Assembly (NCBI GenBank): GCA_015233295.1
Contig: JADFYC010000007.1
Coordinates: 1-24,276 of the forward strand
Direction of reading: 5' to 3'
Length of the DNA stretch: 24,276 nt
DNA from: Deltaproteobacteria bacterium
GTDB taxonomy: Bacteria; Desulfobacterota; JADFXK01
The translations under genes were made by a program, and so were the position numbers. Of this stretch, positions 16,426 to 24,276 are shown one piece after another. The notes under the pieces are model-generated. The model did not search any database and was not told the origin of the DNA. It was given only the letters and a program-made list of their open reading frames with translations. Each line of letters starts with the position of its first letter. The stretch's first letter is position 1.

Positions 16426-16516
16426 AAGATTCCTCACATTCGTTCGGAATGACAATTTTACATCATCATTCCGGATGGTCTACCTCACTGTCATTTCGAG
16501 CGAAGCGAGAAATCTT
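16426..16516. repeat. Inverted repeat element, about 90 bases, between waaL-like and rfaE1
   Basis: Left arm 16426-16454 (AAGATTCCTCAC ... GGAATGACA) pairs imperfectly, at about 24 of 29 positions, with right arm 16489-16516 (TGTCATTTCGAGCGAAGCGA then GAAATCTT). A further TCATTCCG copy lies in the loop. This type of sequence, GTCATTCCGAGCGAAGCGAG, is common as a dispersed intergenic repeat in many bacterial genomes. It would fold into a long hairpin on either strand, and might act as a bidirectional transcription stop or be a small non-autonomous element. Confidence 0.7.
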
Positions 16517-16623
16517 AACGTCGTTGCTTCATTCAACAGGATTGAGGCGCAGGCCTCTATCTATGTAAATGGAGCGGGTCATGCCAGGTGTCTAATATTA
16601 ACATTATAACAAAGTGAATTAAC

Positions 16624-17643
16624 GTGACAAATAGTCAAATGGTCGACCGATTGACCGGCGTCCTAACTTCATTTAGGAATACCTCCATCCTGGTTATTGG
16701 GGATATCATGATTGACCAGTTCATCTGGGGCAAGGTATCCCGTATTTCACCTGAAGCGCCTGTCCCGGTGGTCGATGTGACCAATGAGACTTTCTTACTC
16801 GGGGGCGCCGCTAATGTCCTGAACAACATTTTCGCTTTGGGGGGACAGGCTGTCATCTGCGGGGTGATCGGCCGGGACCCGATGGGCGACAAGATTTGTG
16901 ATATGTTGCTGGAGCGTGGTTTATCTCAGCATGCCCTGGTCCGACTGGATGACCGCCCCACTGCCGTCAAGACGAGAGTTGTCGCCCACAGCCAGCAAGT
17001 GGTAAGGGTGGACCGGGAAAAGAAGGGGCCGGTCACCGGGAAAGCCCTTAAGGAACTACTGCGGGCTATTGAGGAGACCTTACCCCAGGTCAAGGGCATC
17101 ATTGTTTCCGATTACGGCAAGGGTGTCATCACCAGAGAGTTCATGGACGGACTGCGGGCCGTCACCAAGGGCGCAGCCCAGATCATCTCTGTTGATCCCA
17201 AAGTGGGCCACTTCAGACGCTATCGCGAGACCACCATCATCACCCCTAACCACCTGGAAGCGTCCCGGGCGACCGGCATCGACATCACCGATATGGAAAC
17301 CCTCATCAAAGCCGGGAAAAAGCTGCTGCACGATATTGACTGCCGGTCTGTGATCATCACCAGAGGTGAGGCCGGAATGTCCTTGTTTGAGGGTGACGGC
17401 CGGGTAACCCATATTCCTACCGTGGCCCGCCAGGTTTTCGACGTCACCGGCGCGGGTGACACGGTCATTGCCGCCCTGACTTTGGGCATGCTGGCTGGAC
17501 TTGAGTTGAAGGATGCGGCCATGCTGGCCAATTTTGCTGCGGGCGTGGTGGTCGGTGAAGTGGGCACCTCGGTGGTCACCCCCGAAAAACTGCGCAAGGC
17601 CATCACCAGTTTTGACCACATGGAGCAATTGACCGCGCTGTGA
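16624..17643 (+). CDS. rfaE1: D-glycero-beta-D-manno-heptose-7-phosphate kinase (RfaE1, HldE kinase domain)
   Basis: The 339-aa PfkB/ribokinase-family sugar kinase phosphorylates heptose 7-phosphate at C1 in the cytoplasm, on the way to ADP-heptose for LPS core. Diagnostic pieces are GDIMIDQFIWGKVSRISPEA (26-45) and PVPVVDV, which are typical of RfaE, GGAANVLNN (60-68) for sugar binding, and DVTGAGDT (273-280) with the catalytic Asp 279. The length equals the kinase domain only; the adenylyltransferase domain fused to it in E. coli HldE is absent and must be encoded elsewhere. Start GTG 16624 lacks a good ribosome site; ATG 16639 is possible. It supplies the donor for the GT9 genes upstream, and is separated from them by the inverted repeat. 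Confidence 0.92.
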   Translation: MTNSQMVDRLTGVLTSFRNTSILVIGDIMIDQFIWGKVSRISPEAPVPVVDVTNETFLLGGAANVLNNIFALGGQAVICGVIGRDPMGDKICDMLLERGLSQHALVRLDDRPTAVKTRVVAHSQQVVRVDREKKGPVTGKALKELLRAIEETLPQVKGIIVSDYGKGVITREFMDGLRAVTKGAAQIISVDPKVGHFRRYRETTIITPNHLEASRATGIDITDMETLIKAGKKLLHDIDCRSVIITRGEAGMSLFEGDGRVTHIPTVARQVFDVTGAGDTVIAALTLGMLAGLELKDAAMLANFAAGVVVGEVGTSVVTPEKLRKAITSFDHMEQLTAL

Positions 17644-17660
17644 GAGGCGAGTGAACGGCT

Positions 17661-18761
17661 ATGGATAAGGTATATCGGGCGGCAATTGATCTGCTGAAAA
17701 AGGGCGAACCTTTTGTCCTGGCTACGGTTATTCAGCATCGTGGTTCGTCCCCGCGAGGCGCGGGCAGCAAGATGGTCGTCAAATGCGACAGGACCATCAT
17801 CGGATCTGTCGGCGGCGGCAAGCTGGAGGCGGACGTCCAGGCCGCGGCCGAGGAGGTTTTCAAGACCGGCCAAACCAGGCTACTGGACTTCAGTTTAACG
17901 GGGGCCGATGCCGCCGATACCAGCATGATCTGCGGCGGTGATTTAACGGTTTATGTGGAACTCCTGAACTCGTCCGTTGGCCCCGTCGCCGAATCTATGG
18001 CCGGGCTGAATAAGATCATCCGCAGAGGGGGCCGGGCCGTTCTGGTTACTCTGGTCGCTCCCGGTCTGGGTCAGGATTTTGGCAACAGAAGATGTTTGAT
18101 CCTGACGGATGGCCAGGTTTTCGGAAACCTGCCTGATTTAGCCTCTAATGCGGAATTAATCACCGCCCGGATGAATGATTTGATTAGCCATAATCAGCCG
18201 GCCCTGATTCCGGGACAGGGCCAAACAGAGGCTGGACTTCCTTTCCAACTGTACCTTGAGCCGATCCTGGCCGAACCGCGGGTGATAATTTTCGGCGGCG
18301 GGCATGTCTCTTACTATGTCGCCCAGTTAGCGGACCTGGTCGGTTTCCGGGTGGTGGTCATGGATGATCGCGTCGAATTCGCCAATCAAGACCGCTTTCC
18401 CATGGCCGGAGAAGTGGTGGTCGCACCCTATGAGGGTGTCGTTGACCGGTTAGGGGTGTCCGACAATTGTTACCTGGTCATCGTCACTCGGGGGCATGTC
18501 CATGACCTGACAGTGCTGGCCCAGGCCCTCAAGACCTCGGCCCGTTATGTCGGGATGATCGGCAGCCGCCGGAAGACAAAACTAATTTCCGACCACCTCC
18601 TGACCACCGGGTTCACTCCCGCAGATATCAGTCGGGTCCATTCACCGATCGGGTTGAGTATTCACGCTGAAACTCCGGAAGAAATTGCGGTGAGTATTGT
18701 GGCTGAATTAATCCAGGTACGGGGTGAGGGGATGCGGGGATTATTCGCCCGACACGTTTGA
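17661..18761 (+). CDS. XdhC/CoxI family protein (molybdenum hydroxylase maturation-like)
   Basis: The 366-aa protein has both domains of XdhC. The N-terminal part shows VIQHRGSSPRGAGSKMVV (23-40), the GSVGGGKLE loop (48-56) and MICGGDLTVYVE (89-100), with Cys 91 as the likely sulfur or cofactor ligand. The C-terminal Rossmann domain shows VIIFGGGHVSYYVAQLADL (208-226), DDR at 235-237, and VTRGHVHD and GMIGSRRKTK. XdhC proteins bind and sulfurate the molybdenum cofactor before its insertion into xanthine dehydrogenase-type enzymes. No such enzyme is encoded in this window, so the partner is elsewhere or the role differs. It follows rfaE1 by 17 bases and probably shares its transcript. Confidence 0.88.
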   Translation: MDKVYRAAIDLLKKGEPFVLATVIQHRGSSPRGAGSKMVVKCDRTIIGSVGGGKLEADVQAAAEEVFKTGQTRLLDFSLTGADAADTSMICGGDLTVYVELLNSSVGPVAESMAGLNKIIRRGGRAVLVTLVAPGLGQDFGNRRCLILTDGQVFGNLPDLASNAELITARMNDLISHNQPALIPGQGQTEAGLPFQLYLEPILAEPRVIIFGGGHVSYYVAQLADLVGFRVVVMDDRVEFANQDRFPMAGEVVVAPYEGVVDRLGVSDNCYLVIVTRGHVHDLTVLAQALKTSARYVGMIGSRRKTKLISDHLLTTGFTPADISRVHSPIGLSIHAETPEEIAVSIVAELIQVRGEGMRGLFARHV

Positions 18762-18850
18762 CCTCGGGTTGCAGGTGTGGGAGATTCTACCTGAGTCCAA
18801 GATAATTATTCTAAATATATATGGTTATTACAGCAAGGGGGACCGTTAAT

Positions 18851-19309
18851 ATGGGAGATAGATCGCGGAACATCCTGGTGTGCCTGACTGAATCGGAGGA
18901 TTCCATTCGAGCCGCCCAGTATGTGGGCCGTCTAATCGGCGGAGCCCCAGGCTACAACATAACTTTACTCAGCATCGTGGATGATCCACCGTTCGACTAT
19001 TTTAAAGACGAAGAAGAACGCCTTGAATTTGTAAATAAAAAACAAAAACGAGTGGAGATGCTCTTAAACGAAGCCCGGCGGGTTCTTTTTGGATACGGAT
19101 TTCAGGAAGCCGCCGTAAAGGTCAAGACCTATGTCCGGGCCTGCGCCAGTATCGCCCAGTGCATTCTTGATGAACAAATTGATGAAGATGTGGGCACCCT
19201 GGTTATCGCCCGCCGCAAGACCAGCCGGTCCGAGGAATTCCTGTTTGGCAGCGTGTCCAATAAGATCATCCACTTAGCTAAAGACTGCGCCGTCTGGGTG
19301 GTGAATTAG
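18851..19309 (+). CDS. Universal stress protein family (UspA-like)
   Basis: The 152-aa single-domain cytoplasmic protein starts with SRNILVCLTESEDSIRAAQY (5-24), the first strand and helix of the Usp fold. It ends with VIARRKTSRSEEFLFGSVSN (118-137), then HLAKDCAVWVV. The family's ATP-binding loop is G-x2-G-x9-G-S/T. Here the GSVS end is kept, while both leading glycines are replaced (ARRK), so nucleotide binding is uncertain. I chose ATG 18851, preceded by AAGGGG, over an upstream ATG at 18821. The latter has no ribosome site and only adds ten residues outside the fold. It probably helps with stress survival; the partner is unknown. It converges with the minus-strand genes. Confidence 0.85.
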   Translation: MGDRSRNILVCLTESEDSIRAAQYVGRLIGGAPGYNITLLSIVDDPPFDYFKDEEERLEFVNKKQKRVEMLLNEARRVLFGYGFQEAAVKVKTYVRACASIAQCILDEQIDEDVGTLVIARRKTSRSEEFLFGSVSNKIIHLAKDCAVWVVN

Positions 19310-19425
19310 GGTTGCGGGTTGCGGCGTTCGAGTCGTGATTTTTTGAAACCGGTGGTTCTATATTTTCATGATCAACCGCGCTTTTGTCTCGGCCCGATGA
19401 CCACATGTCTGGGCTCATCTTCCTT

Positions 19426-20559
19426 CTATACTCCCTCATGTCCATCTGGTGCCCCATTGGTGGCCAGCCCGGCGTTCGGTGCGGCCAGAGCCGCCTCAGC
19501 CAGGGCCGCCGTGGTTTTGATGAAACCCCGAGCCAGGGCCAGGTGGCTGCTTTTTTCATCGGTACCGGGAACGGCATCGGCGAACTTGACCAAGTCGGCC
19601 ATGGTCAAAAGGCGATTCATTTCCTGGCCTGACTCACCCAAGTCCAATCCCCGCAGCACCGGAATAATTTCTTCCGTGGTAAATTCCACGGCCGGAAAGT
19701 TCCACATGTCCTCCAAATATCGCCGACAAATCAGAGATAATCGGTAATAGAACAGTCGCAGTCCGTCCAATCCGTAGAATGTGGTCCGCTCCAACTCCTC
19801 CAGGGCAGCTAAGGCCGTCTGGTCAGGTGGCGGCAGAGGTGGTGCTGCTGCTGTGGCCTGATTCCGGCGCCATTTCGTCCTCCACAAGACATAAACGATT
19901 ATCCCGGCCAGGACCAGGGCGGCAGCCAGGAAAGGCCAGTAGTCCTGCCAGGGGCGGCTGATAGGGACCAGGTCCTTGATGGGTTTGATGTCGGGTGGTC
20001 CTGCTGCGGTGGCTTTAGGGTCGGGAGTTGGGAGGATAGAGGTAACCCGGATACTCAAGGGGTTACTTTCCCCCATATGAACGGCGCCGTGTTTGTCTTT
20101 GGCCTGAATGGTCAGCGCGGCCAGGGTAAAGGTATCCAGGGAATTCACCTGGACCAGGATCCGGCGGCTGGTCACGGTTCGGCCTTCCACCAGCCCGGTC
20201 CGGGGTGGCTCTTCCTGAACGACCGGGACACCGGGCCAAAATTTGTCCCAGGCCGGCCAGATGATCTCCGACTCGGCCGGAGGATTGACGGTAACGGTCA
20301 CGGGTATCACATCCCCCACCCGGGCCTCCTGCCGGTCGCCGGCTATATTGACGGTCAGATCAAAGGCTGCCGTGGCCGCAGGTGTCGGGACGCTCGCCGC
20401 CGGAGTGGGCTGACTGACGGGGTGAGGGGATTGAGGGGCCGCGAAGTGTGGTAGGACAAAAGCCGGAAACACGAAACACAGGAAAGCCAAAATGGTTTTG
20501 AGTCCGGGCCGGCGCTTGGTGAATAAATGGTTATATATTAGTTTTAGTTGCACAATCAT
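19426..20559 (-). CDS. BatD/DUF4381-like membrane protein of the MoxR-DUF58 cluster
   Basis: The 377-aa protein has an N-terminal hydrophobic segment (about 20-42, TILAFLCFVFPAFVL), a likely signal anchor. It is followed by a proline/alanine linker and a beta-rich periplasmic part (about 65-175, with VGDVIPVTVTVNPP). A second membrane helix lies at about 207-226, and a cytoplasmic helical tail contains LRLFYYRLSLICRRYLEDMW and VEFTTEEIIPVLR. That tail is typical of BatD/DUF4381 proteins, which sit with MoxR ATPases and von Willebrand A proteins and are linked to envelope stress tolerance. It is the last of three minus-strand genes, 90 bases after the DUF58 gene. The start ATG 20559 has no strong ribosome site. 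Sequence conservation in this family is low, so the name is a family-level guess. Confidence 0.75.
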   Translation of the reverse strand: MIVQLKLIYNHLFTKRRPGLKTILAFLCFVFPAFVLPHFAAPQSPHPVSQPTPAASVPTPAATAAFDLTVNIAGDRQEARVGDVIPVTVTVNPPAESEIIWPAWDKFWPGVPVVQEEPPRTGLVEGRTVTSRRILVQVNSLDTFTLAALTIQAKDKHGAVHMGESNPLSIRVTSILPTPDPKATAAGPPDIKPIKDLVPISRPWQDYWPFLAAALVLAGIIVYVLWRTKWRRNQATAAAPPLPPPDQTALAALEELERTTFYGLDGLRLFYYRLSLICRRYLEDMWNFPAVEFTTEEIIPVLRGLDLGESGQEMNRLLTMADLVKFADAVPGTDEKSSHLALARGFIKTTAALAEAALAAPNAGLATNGAPDGHEGV

Positions 20560-20649
20560 GATTAGTTTTATTTATCCAATCGGAAAAGGCGCCTTGTGCT
20601 CTTTTATCTCCAGAGAGGAAGGGTCCGGTGACTCCAGAAGAATAAATTT

Positions 20650-21528
20650 TCAGCGAAACTTCTTTTCCCGCTTTATAAAGAACTTCAACAGGGGGTCAAT
20701 GGGTGAGATGGGCGTGGGCAGAAAGGTATGGTCCACTCCGGCGCGACGGAACAGGTTGACCAGGCCGCCCGTCCGTTTCTCGGCCACCGCCTGGAATTGT
20801 TTGTGGAAACCTGGCGCTGAGGTGTTGACCGTCAAAGATCGGCCTGTCTCCGCGTCCACCAGAGTGACATAACCGAGCGGGGGCAGCAGCGTCTCCTTGG
20901 GATCAGAGATAACCAGGGCGACCAGGTCGTGCTTCTTGGCCGCGATGCGCAGGCTGCGTTCAAATCCGGTGTCAAAAAAGTCGGAAATAAGAAAGCAGAC
21001 GGCCTTACGCCGGGTCACCCGGATCAGAAATTTAAGCCCTTCATCCAGGCTGGTCCCATGGCCGGTGGGCCGATAATCCAACACTTCCTTGATCACCCGA
21101 AAGATGTGCCCCACTCCCTTTTTAGGGGGGATGTACTTCTCCACCGTATCGGAAAAAATGATTAGGCCCACCTTGTCATTGTTCCGGATCGCGGCGTAGG
21201 CCAGGATCGCGGCGGTTTCTGCGGCCATATCCATCTTCAGGGTTCTGGCTGTGCCGAATCGCTCCGAGGAAGAAACATCCACCAGAAGCATCACGGTCAT
21301 CTCCCGCTCCTCCCGGAAGACCTTAATGTAGGGGCGGTTCATCCGGGCGGTGACGTTCCAGTCGATGGACCGGATGTCGTCACCCTCGATATATTCCCGG
21401 ACTTCTTCGAATTCCATCCCCTGCCCGCGGAAGGCGCTCTCGTACTGCCCGGCAAAGACACTGGTCACTTGCCGGCGGGTCTTCAGATGGATCAGGCGAA
21501 TTTTTTTGATCAGTTCGCGGGAGATCAC
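20650..21528 (-). CDS. DUF58 / von Willebrand A domain protein
   Basis: The 292-aa protein has the DUF58 signature REYIEGDDIRSIDWNVTARM (44-63). A von Willebrand A-like domain follows, with MIDAS residues D84, S86 and S88 in LLVDVSSSERFG. Later DFF and VISDPKE elements belong to the same fold. Such proteins are putative metal-binding adaptors that a MoxR AAA+ ATPase acts on, possibly in assembling envelope or redox complexes. Start is GTG 21528, with GGAGG in the end of the MoxR gene eleven bases upstream; only 3 bases separate the two genes, so they are coupled. There is no transmembrane segment, and it appears cytoplasmic. Confidence 0.9.
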   Translation of the reverse strand: MISRELIKKIRLIHLKTRRQVTSVFAGQYESAFRGQGMEFEEVREYIEGDDIRSIDWNVTARMNRPYIKVFREEREMTVMLLVDVSSSERFGTARTLKMDMAAETAAILAYAAIRNNDKVGLIIFSDTVEKYIPPKKGVGHIFRVIKEVLDYRPTGHGTSLDEGLKFLIRVTRRKAVCFLISDFFDTGFERSLRIAAKKHDLVALVISDPKETLLPPLGYVTLVDAETGRSLTVNTSAPGFHKQFQAVAEKRTGGLVNLFRRAGVDHTFLPTPISPIDPLLKFFIKREKKFR

Positions 21529-21531
21529 GGT

Positions 21532-22518
21532 TTACGGGACCTCCACCGTTTCCAGTATTCGGGCTATGACATCGTCCGGGGTCATTTCCTCGGCCTCGGC
21601 CTCATAGGACAGGATGATCCGGTGGCGAAATACGTCCGGGGCCATGGTTTTGACATCCTGCGGGGTCACAAAGGCGCGGCCTTCCATATAGGCGCAACCC
21701 CGGGCGGCCAGGGCCAGAAAAATCCCGGCCCGAGGCGAAGCCCCATGATGGATTAGATTGTTTATGTCCAGGCCATAATCTGAAGGATGCCGGGTGATAC
21801 TAACCAGGTCCACAATATAGTGCAATAGCTTGTCGTCGAGGTAAACCTGTTGCACGTGGCGCCGCATCGTCTTAATCATATCCGGACTCAATACGGCCCG
21901 GACGGACGGCACCCGGCCCACGGCCATCTTCTTGACTATTTCAGCCTCTTCGGCCTTGCCGGGATAGTCGATTTTGACCTTGAACATAAACCGGTCCACC
22001 TGGGCCTCCGGCAAGGGGTAGGTTCCCTCCTGCTCGATTGGGTTCTGGGTGGCCATGACCAGGAAAGGATCTTCCAGGATAAAGGTATTCTCACCAATGG
22101 TCACTTGCCGTTCCTGCATGGCCTCCAGCATGGCGCTCTGGACCTTGGCCGGTGCCCGGTTGATCTCATCGGCCAGGATAATATTACTGAAAATGGGACC
22201 TTTCTTAACCTCAAACTGACCGCTTTCGGGGCGGTAGATCCGGGTGCCCAGGATGTCGGCCGGAAGCAGATCCGGGGTGAACTGGATACGCATAAACGAT
22301 GTAGCCACGCTGGCCGCCAAAGTCTTGACCGCCAAAGTCTTGGCCAGGCCGGGGACACCCTCGACCAGGACATGCCCATTGGTCAAGATGGCGATGACCA
22401 ACCTCTGGATCAAGGCTTTCTGGCCGATGATGACCTTGCTTATTTCACTAATTGTTTCATTGACTAAAGCTGATTCTTCCGCAATTGTTTGGGTCAAATC
22501 GGAAATGGACGTCTCCAT
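21532..22518 (-). CDS. MoxR-family AAA+ ATPase
   Basis: The 328-aa protein has the AAA+ core motifs: Walker A GVPGLAKT (54-61), Walker B IILADEINRAP (113-123), and sensor-1 region MATQNPIEQEGTYPLPEAQV (155-174), which is typical of MoxR. Arginine-finger and lid elements follow. MoxR ATPases are chaperone-like enzymes that act with neighbouring von Willebrand A proteins to mature or insert cofactors in enzyme complexes. I chose ATG 22518 because AAGGAA lies six bases upstream and family proteins start near here. The same frame stays open to 22737, but that extension overlaps the thioredoxin gene and is not MoxR-like. It heads the moxR-DUF58-batD-like operon. Confidence 0.93.
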   Translation of the reverse strand: METSISDLTQTIAEESALVNETISEISKVIIGQKALIQRLVIAILTNGHVLVEGVPGLAKTLAVKTLAASVATSFMRIQFTPDLLPADILGTRIYRPESGQFEVKKGPIFSNIILADEINRAPAKVQSAMLEAMQERQVTIGENTFILEDPFLVMATQNPIEQEGTYPLPEAQVDRFMFKVKIDYPGKAEEAEIVKKMAVGRVPSVRAVLSPDMIKTMRRHVQQVYLDDKLLHYIVDLVSITRHPSDYGLDINNLIHHGASPRAGIFLALAARGCAYMEGRAFVTPQDVKTMAPDVFRHRIILSYEAEAEEMTPDDVIARILETVEVP

Positions 22519-22639
22519 GTCGGGTTCCTTTTCTCTCTCTTCGTCCTCTGCGTTATGCTTTTTATACTGGTGTGCGGAAACGATCAGACGTGCCTGGCGA
22601 CGACGCTCATTAAGAAGAGGGCAAATGAAATGATTGGTC

Positions 22640-22654
22640 CGGCCGCCTCGGCCG
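22640..22654 (-). terminator. Possible weak terminator after the thioredoxin gene
   Basis: CGGCCG 22649-22654 pairs with CGGCCG 22640-22645 over a three-base loop, 6 bases past the TlpA-like stop in its reading direction. The following bases are only moderately T-rich, so termination is uncertain. Confidence 0.3.
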
Positions 22655-22660
22655 CGGGGA

Positions 22661-23173
22661 TCAGAGTAAGCCGGCGATATCCTTTTCCAGGACGGTCTCC
22701 GGTTGTACCCCAGTGTATTTCTTAAAAATTTTGCCATCTCTGGTAATCAGAAAAGTCGTCGGGATACCTCTGAAGCCACCAAAAGTTAGGGCCGTGTCCT
22801 GGTTACCCAAAAGCAACGGGTAGGGAATCTTCATATTTTTAGCAAACGGCTCTAACACGGCCGCGGGGTTGGGGTCAAGGGAAATCCCGATGACTTGGAA
22901 TCCCTTGTCCTTAAACTTTCCTTGAAGATTAATCAATTGTGGGATTTCCATCCGGCAGGGGCCACACCAGGTGGCAAAAAAATTGACGATGACTACCTTG
23001 TTCCGAAAATCTTTCAGCTCGACCTGTTTCCCGGCTACGTCTTTCAGCACAACCTCCGGGGCCGGAGGCAACTCTTGTTTGTCGGCGGAACAGGACAAGA
23101 CCAAGCCGGACAATATTAAGACCAGGATGGCCAGGGCACTTCCCGTAATCTTCTTCGTTATAGTCGGTCTCAT
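22661..23173 (-). CDS. TlpA/ResA-like lipoprotein thioredoxin
   Basis: The 170-aa membrane-anchored thiol-disulfide protein starts with a short basic N-terminus, then a hydrophobic segment ending in the lipobox LVLSC, with the lipidated Cys at 28. The thioredoxin fold carries FFATWCGPCRME with active-site C70 and C73, and the cis-proline at 138 in RGIPTTF. Such proteins reduce disulfides in the periplasm, for example in cytochrome c maturation. The reading frame is open upstream to a TTG at 23215, but ATG 23173 gives a normal signal peptide. It stands between the MoxR operon and panD, and I see no functional link. Which protein it reduces is not shown. Confidence 0.9.
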   Translation of the reverse strand: MRPTITKKITGSALAILVLILSGLVLSCSADKQELPPAPEVVLKDVAGKQVELKDFRNKVVIVNFFATWCGPCRMEIPQLINLQGKFKDKGFQVIGISLDPNPAAVLEPFAKNMKIPYPLLLGNQDTALTFGGFRGIPTTFLITRDGKIFKKYTGVQPETVLEKDIAGLL

Positions 23174-23230
23174 CAGGATATGGTGCTTTCTATGTGTTAA
23201 TCTAATTGAATGCAATTATCGGTTTGTCCT

Positions 23231-23611
23231 CTAGGCCTTGACAATTCTGGGCTGTTGATGATCGAGGAGTGGGTGATTATAGCTATCGACCTTAACTACC
23301 ACGGGTTGGTGGTTTTTAGCCTGGGCGTCGTCCATGGGTTGATAGGTGCAAATGATCACCAGATCACCTGCACAACCCATCCGGGCCGCCGCACCGTTGA
23401 GGCATATTGTCCCGGAACCACGCTTCGCCTCAATGGCGTAGGTTTCAAAACGCGCCCCATTGTTGATGTTGTAAATATGAATCATCTCATAGGGCAAAAT
23501 GTCGGCCAACTCCATCAGGTTGACATCGATGGACATGCTGCCTTCATAGTCCAGATTGGATTCGGTGATGGTGGCGCGATGGATCTTTGACTTAAACATC
23601 ATCCGTTGCAT
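23231..23611 (-). CDS. panD: Aspartate 1-decarboxylase
   Basis: The 126-aa pro-enzyme turns L-aspartate into beta-alanine for pantothenate (coenzyme A) synthesis in the cytoplasm. The self-cleavage site YEGSMSID is in place, with G24-S25 giving the pyruvoyl group on Ser 25. The N-terminus MQRMMFKSKIHRATIT (K9, H11) and NGAAARMGCAGDLVIICTY, which follows, are typical of the family. Tyr58 lies in the ETYAI segment. The length is normal. ATG 23611 starts 72 bases after panC on the same strand, so the two form a pantothenate operon. Confidence 0.96.
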   Translation of the reverse strand: MQRMMFKSKIHRATITESNLDYEGSMSIDVNLMELADILPYEMIHIYNINNGARFETYAIEAKRGSGTICLNGAAARMGCAGDLVIICTYQPMDDAQAKNHQPVVVKVDSYNHPLLDHQQPRIVKA

Positions 23612-23683
23612 AAATACATTACCTCAGCGTCTTGATGGCCCGGTCAATGGCTGGGCTGGTTAATAAGAGACGATACGGGGGGA

Positions 23684-24276
23684 CTAGGATACCGACAAGA
23701 TACAGTTGTCGATCAGCCGGGTTTGCCCCACTTTTACGGCCAGGGCCAAGAGGGCGCTGGTCTCGATCACATCCAGGTCTTCCAAGGTTTCAGGGTCAAC
23801 CAGGCTGACATAGTCTGGGTTAGCATAGGGGTGAGCGGAGATAAACGCGGTCAGATCGGCGATAATCGGAGCGGTCGCCCGAGACCCGGCCGCGACCATT
23901 TCCCTGGCCCGGGCCAGAGAGGCAGTCAGACTCAAAGCCGAACGCCGCTCTTCCGGTGAGAGATGGACGTTTCGCGAACTCATGGCCAGGCCGTCAGGTT
24001 CCCGGACAGTAGGCTGACCGACTACCTCCACCTCGAGATTGAGATCCTTAACCATACGCCGGATGGTGACGAGTTGCTGATAGTCTTTTTCTCCGAAGAC
24101 AGCCAGGGTGGGTTTAATGATATTGAACAGTTTCAGGACCACTGTCGCCACACCGGTAAAATGAACGGGCCGATTTTTGCCGCACAGATTAGCGGTGACC
24201 CGGCTGACGTTCACCGTTGTTTGCCATCCTTCAGGATACATCTCCTGAGGCTGGGGGAAAAAAAGATAATCTACTC
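23684..24276 (-). CDS. panC: Pantothenate synthetase, C-terminal part (start beyond window)
   Basis: The frame is open from the window end (24276) to the stop near 23684, so about 197 residues of a normal 280-residue enzyme are seen. It joins pantoate and beta-alanine with ATP to give pantothenate. Characteristic stretches are EMYPEGWQTTV, HFTGVATVVLKLFNIIKP with GEKDYQQ, and MSSRNVHLSPEER, which bind ATP and pantoate. The N-terminal HIGH-like motif lies outside the window. It is followed by panD, which supplies its beta-alanine, so the gene pair makes metabolic sense. Confidence 0.95.
   Translation of the reverse strand, partial: VDYLFFPQPQEMYPEGWQTTVNVSRVTANLCGKNRPVHFTGVATVVLKLFNIIKPTLAVFGEKDYQQLVTIRRMVKDLNLEVEVVGQPTVREPDGLAMSSRNVHLSPEERRSALSLTASLARAREMVAAGSRATAPIIADLTAFISAHPYANPDYVSLVDPETLEDLDVIETSALLALAVKVGQTRLIDNCILSVS

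Noticed and set aside
16421..16609. Short plus-strand coding frame
   Set aside because: It lies within the inverted-repeat element and has no protein-family features.
22519..22737. N-terminal extension of the MoxR protein
   Set aside because: It overlaps the TlpA-like gene, is unlike MoxR proteins, and ATG 22518 has a good ribosome site.
1..24276. CRISPR array
   Set aside because: I looked through all gaps between genes for regularly spaced direct repeats of 25-40 bases and found none.

Overview
This window looks like a piece of a Gram-negative chromosome of moderate-to-high GC. It carries heptose-type lipopolysaccharide (LPS) core genes, a Tat-exported phosphoesterase and a lipoprotein thioredoxin. 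The gene style (several diverged GT9 heptosyltransferases, a stand-alone RfaE1 kinase, MoxR/DUF58 genes, orphan XdhC) would fit Desulfobacterota or relatives, but that placement is an inference. I see no tRNA, rRNA, insertion sequence or CRISPR array.

Left edge (1-1111): the tail of a GT4 glycosyltransferase, then the decayed C-terminal end of an NDP-sugar epimerase (frameshifts and an internal deletion), a small intact Trm112/YcaR-like gene (735-905, 56 aa), and a 206-base non-coding leader with short hairpins.

RAMP island (1112-6198): three overlapping co-directional genes form one operon. The first encodes a 1075-residue protein with three Cas7/RAMP-like domains, each ending in a glycine-rich loop, and a helical insertion of about 320 residues in the middle domain. 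The second encodes a 292-residue protein with a CxxC...CxxC zinc-binding motif and no family I recognise. The third encodes a Cas6-like protein. There is no Cas10, Cas1, Cas2 or recognisable nuclease, no CRISPR array, and LPS genes lie on both sides. This is the best candidate for an undescribed system: a compact, fused type III/IV-like RNA-guided complex, or a RAMP complex that no longer depends on a local array.

LPS core region (6231-17643): a WaaE-like GT2, an RfaQ-like GT9, a second GT9, a Tat-exported metallophosphoesterase with its own promoter-like sequence, a WaaG-like GT4, two more GT9s, an O-antigen ligase-like membrane protein, an inverted-repeat element, and the heptose-phosphate kinase RfaE1. 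The run from 11726 to 16344 is translationally coupled. Together these would make the ADP-heptose precursor, build the inner and outer core, and ligate O-antigen.

Right part (17661-24276): an XdhC-family protein and a universal stress protein on the plus strand. They converge on minus-strand genes: the stress-linked MoxR ATPase / DUF58 / BatD-like set, a TlpA-like lipoprotein thioredoxin, and panC-panD of pantothenate synthesis, with panC cut by the window end.
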